From positions 1-10,678 of the forward strand of contig JALQXX010000041.1 of assembly GCA_023262965.1 (NCBI GenBank): a DNA stretch of 10,678 nt. The letters are read 5' to 3'. A model generated the notes under the pieces. It worked only from the letters and a program-made list of their open reading frames with translations. It did no database searches and was not told the origin of the DNA. How positions within the stretch are numbered: position 1 is the first letter of the stretch; each line of letters opens with the position of its first letter. Positions 5,150-10,678 of this stretch are shown piece by piece. This DNA comes from Candidatus Marinamargulisbacteria bacterium. Lineage in GTDB: Bacteria; Margulisbacteria; Marinamargulisbacteria; UBA817. Made by a program: the position numbers and the translations under genes.

Positions 5150-7993
5150 ATGCAGACATCCACAGCAATTCGTGACTGGTTTGATCGTATTGATGGCCAT
5201 GTTGTGGCGCAGTTTCGTACACACATGGCGGCAATTGTCCACCAATCCATCACTATGGCTACTGCGATTGATACCATCCAACAATCGCTAATTCAAAACG
5301 ATACCATTACAGAAGCGGATTTAGAGGTGTATATACAGGCAGTCATGGATCGATTTTATTTTACCCCGACCTCAGCGTTAATAGTGACCCTGCCTGAAGC
5401 CATTCCAGATTTAACCGTGCCTTTATCCCATGTTGCGTCGGATTCGCGTCTATTTCGGGCCTTCAAGTGGGTAAAAATGACGCAATATGGGGTATACAAT
5501 ATGGGAATTTATGGACAAAATGCCCTTCGGCGTTTGTTCAAAAAACCCAATTTGGCCTATCGGGCACCTCACATGACCTACACCTACCATACCTATGTGA
5601 CTGATTTGGTACAGGAATGGGTCAACACTGTTTTTTTTGAAGCGTATCGGGGGATTTTGGTTCCCGTTATCGCGCACGTTGTGGCCTCTCAACAGCAGGT
5701 GCATCGTACCATTGCGACACGATTATCAACCGTAGCCGATGCCCCACCCACCAACTATCCGCTAGCATCCTTGATGGATTTGAAAACCCAATTAACCACA
5801 CAAATCGACGTTCATACCACACACTTAACCGATAAATTAATCCATAAGCGTGCATCCATTATGGCCATTTATCCAACAAAACTGTATCAATATGCATGTA
5901 AATTAATGATTATATCGAAATTGCGACGCCTACAACTACGCCGTCGTATTATGATGGCTCAACGCGCCATGGAAAAACTGGTACAGCATTTGCGTACCGA
6001 TTGGTCGGATGATTATCGATTATTAATTACATTGTTAAAATGCCAATTAATTATAAGAAAGCATATTTATAATTTACAAACAGTATTGGCTCAGCAAATT
6101 GCAAAAAAATTTAACAGTGTCACAACATTTGTTAGTGATACACTATCCCAACTGGATACCACAACCGATGGCGCACGTATTCAAGCGTTGGCATACCAAT
6201 TTCGCCATCAGCATGAACGGCCACTGCTTCAGGCACTCAAATCCTCATCCTTAAGCCATCAAATGTATCGTGTCCATAAACAGCTGTTATCAACAATATC
6301 AACGCTCAAGGGCTCCTATACGTTTTTACATCACCTAAATTTTTCAGGATATCGTGTGCGTTACACCGTTCATTCGGTAACATTGGATAGTTTGGTTGCG
6401 TTATTAATCATGCCATGTCTATCATTTTTAAAATCAAAAACCGTTCGTGATAATTTAAAACGTGAAAATGAATTGCCATTGGATATTTCAGAAAGTGATA
6501 CAACATTCAACTTTTATTTAAATGAGTTGAATCACCTCAACCATAATCGCGCTGAGATCATCGATGGATTGGAGCGTGTAAAAACCAACTTGAATCAATT
6601 AGCCGAAACGTATCAAGGGTTAAATGCGGCTTGTGTGGGGTATTTACATGATGAGTATGCACTATTGAGTCGCCATATGTTTGACATTTTAGACCAGCAA
6701 AAAATGCGTGTGATGCGCATGCAGTTATGGGTATCTTGGATTCGTTTGATGATCAATCGGTTGTCGATTAACAGTGTGACATACATGAGTACGACAATCA
6801 TCCGAATGTATCATCGTTTATTTCATGTGGGGCAGAAAATCTTTATGCACGGAAGAGCGCTTTATGACAGTACGCAACAACTGGTATTAAATACGCCTAT
6901 ATCGCATGATGTATCTGGAAAAACCCGTCATTACACGACCCATTGTTCCGTAGCGCGTCAAAAAATGCCCTCGCTGTACCAGGCCTTGTTTTCGTTGGAT
7001 CCATTAGACGATGCCTCGTTATTTGTAGGACGAACGGATGAATTAAGCCAATTAACCGATACCTATGCCCAATGGCAGAACGAAAAATCGGATTCCGTTT
7101 TGGTTATTGGGGAATCGGGGGCTGGAAAAACAACGCTCATCAACCAATTTCAATTAACCGTAACCGATACCCCTATTATTCGGCTTCATTTACAGGAAAC
7201 CGTTGTATCGGAAGCCGCATTTTGTGAGCTCATGACGCCTTATATTAACAATCCGGTAACCACATTAGCGGATTTGGCGACTGTTTTTAGTAATTGGGGC
7301 ACCAATATGGTTATCGTCGTGGATGATTTTCACAAAACATTTTTACGATCCATGGATCATTTCAAACTAATGGATCATATTTTATTTCTGATTGCTCAAA
7401 CACGTCAGCATGTATTCTGGGTGGTCAGTTGCAACGTATATGCATGGGAGTATGTGTCCAAAACCGTAAATGTGCACCATAAATTTAGCCTCATTCTTGA
7501 ATTACCGGATTTGACACGCGATGAGATCAAATCCCTCTTACTCAAGCGGCATGAAATAAGCGGGTATTCATTAATCTACCCATCATTTAATCGGCGACAA
7601 ACCATGTTGCGCTCCCAAGACACCTATTTTTTTGGCTTATTGGCCGAACATGCCGAATACAATCCCAAATTGGCCATTATCAATTGGATGAATAATATTC
7701 ATATTGTTGACAAACAACACGTGCGTATTGCCTTGGATATCGTATTAAACGATTATTATTTTATGGGGTTGTCTCGGTCGGATTGGTACACCTGCTTGGC
7801 CTTGCTTCAGCATGGGAATTTAACCGTAGCCGAACACGCGGCTATTTTAAACATATCGTTTGACGAAAGTTACAAACAATTATATGTATTACACGCGCAG
7901 GGCATTGTTCAGTTAACCAATGGTCGATTTTCTATATATGCCTATTACGCCGTGCCCATCTATCGATTATTAAGGAGTAAAAATGTTGTCTGA
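5150..7993 (+). CDS. Large helical protein with C-terminal P-loop (AAA/STAND-like) ATPase domain
   Basis: This 947-residue protein matches no named family that I know. Residues 1-610 look mostly alpha-helical, with a very basic patch SKLRRLQLRRRIMMAQRAM (256-274) and moderately hydrophobic stretches (about 166-180, 412-427) that are not convincing membrane spans. A single ATPase module follows: LFVGRTDEL (624-632) typical of AAA/STAND entry strands, Walker A GESGAGKTT (654-662), Walker B VIVVDD (721-726) and a sensor-1-like VVSCN (758-762). Next come LPDLTRDEIKSLLLKRHEISGY (785-806, an AAA lid-like helix) and a probable winged-helix at about 875-935. The SLYQALF-x(11)-FVGR junction recalls large ATPases I associate with Bacteroidetes, from memory only. 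No clear ribosome site is seen; the start is three bases after the DUF1338 stop, implying coupling. The 3' end overlaps mscS by 11 bases. A role as an ATP-driven sensor or regulator of that channel is inference. Confidence 0.85.
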   Translation: MQTSTAIRDWFDRIDGHVVAQFRTHMAAIVHQSITMATAIDTIQQSLIQNDTITEADLEVYIQAVMDRFYFTPTSALIVTLPEAIPDLTVPLSHVASDSRLFRAFKWVKMTQYGVYNMGIYGQNALRRLFKKPNLAYRAPHMTYTYHTYVTDLVQEWVNTVFFEAYRGILVPVIAHVVASQQQVHRTIATRLSTVADAPPTNYPLASLMDLKTQLTTQIDVHTTHLTDKLIHKRASIMAIYPTKLYQYACKLMIISKLRRLQLRRRIMMAQRAMEKLVQHLRTDWSDDYRLLITLLKCQLIIRKHIYNLQTVLAQQIAKKFNSVTTFVSDTLSQLDTTTDGARIQALAYQFRHQHERPLLQALKSSSLSHQMYRVHKQLLSTISTLKGSYTFLHHLNFSGYRVRYTVHSVTLDSLVALLIMPCLSFLKSKTVRDNLKRENELPLDISESDTTFNFYLNELNHLNHNRAEIIDGLERVKTNLNQLAETYQGLNAACVGYLHDEYALLSRHMFDILDQQKMRVMRMQLWVSWIRLMINRLSINSVTYMSTTIIRMYHRLFHVGQKIFMHGRALYDSTQQLVLNTPISHDVSGKTRHYTTHCSVARQKMPSLYQALFSLDPLDDASLFVGRTDELSQLTDTYAQWQNEKSDSVLVIGESGAGKTTLINQFQLTVTDTPIIRLHLQETVVSEAAFCELMTPYINNPVTTLADLATVFSNWGTNMVIVVDDFHKTFLRSMDHFKLMDHILFLIAQTRQHVFWVVSCNVYAWEYVSKTVNVHHKFSLILELPDLTRDEIKSLLLKRHEISGYSLIYPSFNRRQTMLRSQDTYFFGLLAEHAEYNPKLAIINWMNNIHIVDKQHVRIALDIVLNDYYFMGLSRSDWYTCLALLQHGNLTVAEHAAILNISFDESYKQLYVLHAQGIVQLTNGRFSIYAYYAVPIYRLLRSKNVV

Positions 7994-8774
7994 CATCACA
8001 TCATCATCACCCGCATTGGCCACGGTTATTGGCGATGGGGCCATTATTAGAAATAGTATTGCATTAATTTTGATACTTATTATTGCTTATATTGTGCTTC
8101 GATCGGTGACAAATGTACTCACAAAAGTGGCTGAAAACCGCCCGGCCTTGCGTATACGGGTCAAAAAAATTATTCCGATTGTGACCATGATCAGCTGGCC
8201 ATTGGTGACTATTTTGGCCATTAAAGGTATTTTCAAGCCAACCGCGCAAACCCTTGTTGCGTTTGGGGCATCGGCCGGTATTGCCATTGGTTTCTCGGTT
8301 CAAGATTTACTTAAAAATATTTTTGGTGGTATTTTGATTTTAATTGAACAGCCATTTAGTGTGGGCGATAAGATTGATATTAACGGGTTTTATGGTGAAG
8401 TCACCCACATTGGGCTTCGCTCCACAGCGATTCAAACGCCAGACGACTCCAAAGTTACAATTCCAAATAGCGAATTTATTACTAAGCCGGTATCCAATAG
8501 CAATTCGGGGGAGTCCTATTGCCAAGTGGTTACGATATTTTATTTACCTACCTCGGTGGATATTGCTAAAACCAAAGACACGATGTACCTTATTGCCAAC
8601 GTATCCAAGTATACCAACTTAAATCTTCCCATTACGGTCAATGTCAAAAACATTGCCCAGAACGGCCATTCGCTATTGGAGTTTCGTTTAAAATCGTACG
8701 TACTGGATATTCGAGAGGAGTTTAAATACGCGGCGGATTTAACGGAGCGCGTGTATCAGGCGTTGAATCAATAA
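7983..8774 (+). CDS. MscS-family mechanosensitive ion channel (operon paralogue)
   Basis: MscS channels are heptameric inner-membrane pores that open under tension to release solutes during osmotic downshock. This 263-residue protein has three membrane segments (about 24-44, 62-84, 87-123). The pore helix contains GASAGIAIGFSVQDLLKNIFGG, followed by the beta-domain signature EQPFSVGDKIDI (122-133), GEVTHIGLRSTAIQTPD (138-154) and VTIPNSEF (158-165), then a cytosolic domain. Compared with E. coli MscS, the pore Gln is kept (Gln107), but the hinge glycine that follows is Asp108, and the constriction leucines correspond to Ile100 and Phe104. The start has AAGGAG (7972-7977) five bases upstream and lies inside the ATPase gene's end. 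It is the last gene of the rmlB operon. Its 3' end overlaps the opposing mscS gene by 53 bases. Family certain; ion selectivity and gating stimulus unknown. Confidence 0.93.
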   Translation: MLSDITSSSPALATVIGDGAIIRNSIALILILIIAYIVLRSVTNVLTKVAENRPALRIRVKKIIPIVTMISWPLVTILAIKGIFKPTAQTLVAFGASAGIAIGFSVQDLLKNIFGGILILIEQPFSVGDKIDINGFYGEVTHIGLRSTAIQTPDDSKVTIPNSEFITKPVSNSNSGESYCQVVTIFYLPTSVDIAKTKDTMYLIANVSKYTNLNLPITVNVKNIAQNGHSLLEFRLKSYVLDIREEFKYAADLTERVYQALNQ

Positions 8775-9579
8775 TGTGTATATCACGCTGGGGGTAGGGT
8801 ATGGATAAGCCCCTTTGACGGCAGGTGGTGTGTAAACACAAAATGATGCCATGACGCACCTCTAAAAAATCACCCCGATGACACCACGCCCGGATACTCA
8901 TATTAATGGCGGACTCCCCAAAATCCGTTAACCAAATGGCCACCGGAGGATCGTTTAAAACCCCATTTAGGGATTGAATAGCCTCTGTAAGCGCTTGGAT
9001 CGAGGATGCCAACTCATCGTTGTAGCCCAATCCAAAGATCAATTCAATGCGACGGGTAGGGTTGGTGTTAAAATTGGTCAGTGTAGCACCGGCTAATGAT
9101 TCATTCGGTACAATAATGGTCTGATTGTTGGGGGTGGTTAGTCGTGTTGTTAGCAAGTTAATTCGCTCAACCGTGCCGGCGATTCCGGCCCCTTCAATAT
9201 AATCACCCACTAAAAATGGTTTCGAAAACAATAACAAAATCCCATTGGCGACATTGGCGACATTCCCCTTTAAGGCTAGCCCAAACGAAATACTAAATCC
9301 CCCCAACACAGCGGCCAATACCGTCAGTTTTACGCCCAATCCGTTTAACACAATCATTATAACCAGCAGTTTAAGCACCGTGTTAAGCACGCTATAGACT
9401 GAACGACGAATGGTTGGTTCAACATCAATTTTTTTAAGCAATGTATTCACATATCGAACCATTGCATTCGACACAAGCCATCCAATCCCCCCAATAATAA
9501 TGGCTTTAATACCCATTAACCCATAGGTTTGTCCGGCTAAAATGACATGTTCCATCCATTGATTGGCACTATTCGACAT
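8722..9579 (-). CDS. mscS: Small-conductance mechanosensitive channel, canonical MscS type
   Basis: This 285-residue protein is close in length and layout to E. coli MscS (286). It has three membrane helices (about 19-45, 60-82, 86-120). The pore helix AVLGGFSISFGLALKGNVAN (90-109) leads into GILLLFSKPFLVGDYIEGAG, GTVERINLLTTRLTTPNN and VPNESLAGATLTNF. It ends with the C-terminal motif IPYPQRDIHI (260-269), which matches E. coli FPYPQMDVNF. The hinge glycines are kept (Gly105 and Gly113, eight apart). The constriction residues would be Ile97 and Leu101. Lys104 replaces the E. coli Gln112, an unusual charge next to the gate. The ATG (9577-9579) is immediately preceded by GGGG, too close for a normal ribosome site, so translation may be leaderless or start at a later Met. 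It is divergent from plsC and convergent with the other channel gene, and unlike that paralogue it is not in an operon. Confidence 0.94.
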   Translation of the reverse strand: MSNSANQWMEHVILAGQTYGLMGIKAIIIGGIGWLVSNAMVRYVNTLLKKIDVEPTIRRSVYSVLNTVLKLLVIMIVLNGLGVKLTVLAAVLGGFSISFGLALKGNVANVANGILLLFSKPFLVGDYIEGAGIAGTVERINLLTTRLTTPNNQTIIVPNESLAGATLTNFNTNPTRRIELIFGLGYNDELASSIQALTEAIQSLNGVLNDPPVAIWLTDFGESAINMSIRAWCHRGDFLEVRHGIILCLHTTCRQRGLSIPYPQRDIHIIDSTPDTRAPLNPPRI

Positions 9580-9591
9580 CCCCTATAGTTA

Positions 9592-9621
9592 ATCATATTA
9601 TGTGTAACCACACCAGCCCAA
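9592..9621 (-). promoter_or_regulatory. Candidate promoter for the minus-strand mscS
   Basis: On the minus strand TTGGGC (9621-9616) and TATGAT (9597-9592) are 18 bases apart, matching the -35 and -10 consensus at 3 and 5 of 6 positions. The predicted transcription start falls only about 5-7 bases before the ATG, which would give a nearly leaderless mRNA. Confidence 0.35.
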
Positions 9622-9628
9622 CAGGTGG

Positions 9629-9657
9629 TTTACCCACACCAACCATTCCCGTATACT
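9629..9657 (+). promoter_or_regulatory. Candidate promoter for the plsC-like gene
   Basis: TTTACC (9629-9634) and TATACT (9652-9657), with a 17-base spacer, match the consensus at 4 and 5 of 6 positions. The expected start is at about 9664, next to the A of ATG 9665, so the transcript may be leaderless. This fits the absence of a spaced ribosome site. Confidence 0.4.
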
Positions 9658-9664
9658 GATAGGT

Positions 9665-10405
9665 ATGCGTGAATGGATATATCATGGATGGTATTGGATT
9701 GTGACTGTTGTATCGGTAAGCCTCCATTTTTTGATTGGGCTCCTGTGTTATATAACGCCCCATCCTCAGATTAATCACCGAAAATTAGCCCGATTTTTTA
9801 TTAAACGCATTGCCGCCGCTATCCAACTGCGTGTTGTTGTTCACGGACTCTCCCATATTCCCCCCAATACCCCCATTATTTTTATGGCCAACCATACCAG
9901 TTTAATTGATATTTTGGTAATGATCATAGGATTGCCCTGTCATTTTAATTTTATTGCCAAAAAAGAATTGCGCTGGGTTCCCCTTATTGGATTGGACATG
10001 ATTATGGAAGGCGATTTCCTTATTGATCGTCGCAATCCAAAAGCCGCAAAATTATGCTTAAAAAAGGTGGAGTCCCGCTTGAAAAAAGGGGGGAATATAT
10101 TAATTTTCCCGGAAGGCACTCGTTCCAAAAATGGAACATTGCTTCCCTTTAAATTGGGTGGTTTTCGATTAGCCACGGCCTCAGGGGCAACCATTGTGCC
10201 TTGCTATATTTACGGTGCGAATCACATTGTTCAGAAACAGTCATTGAAAGCCTCCCCCGGGACGGTTCACATTCACATTGGCCAGCCCATTGATCCCACC
10301 AAAATAGACGCTTCGGATGATTTACCCATACGATTAATGGTTCAAACACAGCAGCATATTGCTGATTTGAAAATGACTGTCGATAAAGACACTTCTTGCG
10401 GCTGA
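9665..10405 (+). CDS. plsC: 1-acyl-sn-glycerol-3-phosphate acyltransferase (PlsC-like, LPLAT family)
   Basis: PlsC transfers an acyl chain to lysophosphatidic acid to give phosphatidic acid, the second acylation of phospholipid synthesis, at the inner membrane. The 246-residue protein has an N-terminal hydrophobic helix (about 9-31), then the catalytic NHTSLID with His77-x4-Asp82, and FIAKKELRWVPLIG (96-109). It also has FLIDRRN (118-124), the phosphate-binding FPEGTRS (148-154), and VPCYIYGA (near 178-186) for the fourth family motif. Length is typical for PlsC (about 240). A promoter candidate puts the transcription start at the ATG. It is a single-gene unit, divergent from mscS and followed by tRNA-Ser. 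Its stop codon lies in the loop of a small hairpin (10398-10411). Other LPLAT proteins act on lysophospholipids or lipid A, but the motifs fit PlsC best. Confidence 0.92.
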   Translation: MREWIYHGWYWIVTVVSVSLHFLIGLLCYITPHPQINHRKLARFFIKRIAAAIQLRVVVHGLSHIPPNTPIIFMANHTSLIDILVMIIGLPCHFNFIAKKELRWVPLIGLDMIMEGDFLIDRRNPKAAKLCLKKVESRLKKGGNILIFPEGTRSKNGTLLPFKLGGFRLATASGATIVPCYIYGANHIVQKQSLKASPGTVHIHIGQPIDPTKIDASDDLPIRLMVQTQQHIADLKMTVDKDTSCG

Positions 10406-10424
10406 TGCCGCTAGATGCTACACT
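10396..10424 (+). promoter_or_regulatory. Candidate tRNA-Ser promoter
   Basis: TTGCGG (10396-10401) and TACACT (10419-10424), spaced by 17 bases, match the -35 and -10 consensus at 3 and 4 of 6 positions. Transcription would begin near 10431, a few bases before the tRNA. The -35 is inside the end of the plsC gene. Confidence 0.35.
10398..10411 (+). repeat. Small inverted repeat holding the plsC stop codon
   Basis: GCGGC (10398-10402) and GCCGC (10407-10411) form a perfect five-base stem with loop TGAT, which contains the plsC TGA stop (10403-10405). No T run follows, so it is not a standard intrinsic terminator. Confidence 0.5.
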
Positions 10425-10437
10425 AAAAGTAGCATCT
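10413..10437 (+). repeat. Perfect nine-base inverted repeat abutting tRNA-Ser
   Basis: AGATGCTAC (10413-10421) and GTAGCATCT (10429-10437) form a perfect stem with a seven-base loop (ACTAAAA). It ends at the base before the mature tRNA 5' end and covers the candidate -10 box. It could mark processing by RNase P, an operator, or end plsC transcription; no T run follows. Confidence 0.6.
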
Positions 10438-10528
10438 GGAGGAGTACCCAAGTGGCTGAAGGGGACGGTTTGCTAAACCGTTAGTGTTCGATAGGGCAGC
10501 GAGGGTTCGAATCCCTCCTCCTCCGCCA
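10438..10528 (+). tRNA. tRNA-Ser (anticodon GCT), CCA encoded
   Basis: The serine tRNA has a full cloverleaf. The acceptor strands GGAGGAG (10438-10444) and CTCCTCC (10518-10524) pair perfectly. The D arm is CCCAAGTGGCTGAAGGGG. The anticodon stem is ACGGT/ACCGT with loop TTGCTAA and anticodon GCT at 10472-10474, decoding AGC/AGU. The long variable region (10482-10500, 19 bases) is typical of class II serine tRNAs. The T arm is GAGGG-TTCGAAT-CCCTC. The discriminator is G (10525), as needed by seryl-tRNA synthetase, and CCA (10526-10528) is encoded. The mature body without CCA is 10438-10525. Confidence 0.97.
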
Positions 10529-10547
10529 CCACCCTACGTTCTTCTAA

Positions 10548-10678
10548 CTACGCGCGAAGCGCTTCGTTAGACAAGTCGAACTTCGGGCTGCCGCCAGCAG
10601 TGGATTTGAAGAGGAAGTGGCCCATGCCCTCATGGCTAAAGGCTGGAGAATTCACGGGCAGATCGGCGTTTCCGGATA
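10548..10678 (+). pseudogene. 5'-truncated fragment of a restriction-endonuclease-like (MTES_1575-type) domain gene, runs off the window
   Basis: After an in-frame stop at 10545-10547 the frame is open to the window edge. It contains GFEEEVAHALMAKGWRIHGQ followed by IGVSG, which resembles the start of the PD-(D/E)XK-like domain found at the C-terminus of large helicase/nuclease proteins (commonly SPFEExVAxxLxxxGYxVxxQVGVSGYRIDL). There is no ATG, GTG or TTG before this motif; the first candidates, GTG 10617 and ATG 10632, are inside it. Full-length relatives are much larger and carry the helicase part upstream, which is missing here because the tRNA occupies that place. The stretch 10529-10678 is 84/150 G+C, whereas 60 bases inside plsC (10081-10140) are 23/60. 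A remnant at an island boundary or an assembly join is the likeliest explanation; an internally started short gene is possible. Confidence 0.5.

Noticed and set aside
4835-5291. Plus- and minus-strand frames of 84-149 codons at the DUF1338/ATPase junction
   Set aside because: They overlap two well-supported genes in other frames and look like shadows with odd composition.
8790-8816. GGGG ... CCCC-TTT as terminator of the rmlB operon
   Set aside because: Only a four-base stem with a 15-base loop and three T, inside the opposing mscS gene. Too weak to call.
10544-10571. attC-like pair CTAAC ... GTTAGAC after the tRNA
   Set aside because: The end boxes resemble integron attC sites, and a CGAAGCGCTTCG palindrome lies inside. 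However, the arms are only about 17 bases apart, the left box lacks the expected purine, and no integrase is visible. attC sites are normally 55 bases or more.
1-10678. CRISPR array, insertion sequence or prophage
   Set aside because: No regular repeat-spacer pattern, no terminal inverted repeats, and no transposase, integrase or phage protein was seen.

Overview
This is a moderately AT-rich bacterial chromosome segment. The genes are densely packed, mostly start at ATG, and the clearest ribosome site is a strong AGGAGG. The lineage cannot be fixed from the window. Pantothenate synthesis, dTDP-sugar synthesis, PlsC-type phospholipid synthesis, two MscS-type channels and a CCA-encoding tRNA-Ser suggest a free-living bacterium, probably with a surface polysaccharide. 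I see no transposase, integrase, phage gene, rRNA or CRISPR array.

Left part (1-2207): the 3' end of panC enters from the left edge. It is followed by a gamma-class carbonic anhydrase and a small unrecognised, probably disordered protein. These look like one transcript ending at a hairpin at 1422-1446. An alpha/beta hydrolase on the minus strand converges on the same hairpin. A 116-base intergenic stretch (2208-2323) holds face-to-face promoter candidates for the hydrolase and for the next operon.

Centre (2324-8774): a five-gene, plus-strand, apparently translationally coupled operon. It consists of rmlB (dTDP-glucose 4,6-dehydratase), a short rmlA (glucose-1-phosphate thymidylyltransferase), a DUF1338 / 2-oxoadipate dioxygenase-decarboxylase-like protein, a 947-residue protein with a long helical N-terminus and a C-terminal P-loop ATPase, and an MscS-family channel. 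Junctions are -4, -8, +3 and -11 bases. RmlA and RmlB together would make dTDP-4-keto-6-deoxyglucose, but rmlC and rmlD are absent. The ATPase-channel pair at the end of a sugar operon is the most novel-looking feature here.

Right part (8722-10678): a second, canonical MscS on the minus strand overlaps the end of the first channel gene by 53 bases. It is transcribed divergently from a PlsC-like acyltransferase. Two small hairpins lie between the acyltransferase and a complete tRNA-Ser(GCT). Directly after the tRNA the composition becomes more GC-rich. A reading frame with no start codon there encodes what looks like an internal piece of a restriction-endonuclease-like domain of large helicase/nuclease proteins. 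This suggests a tRNA-associated island junction, or an assembly join.
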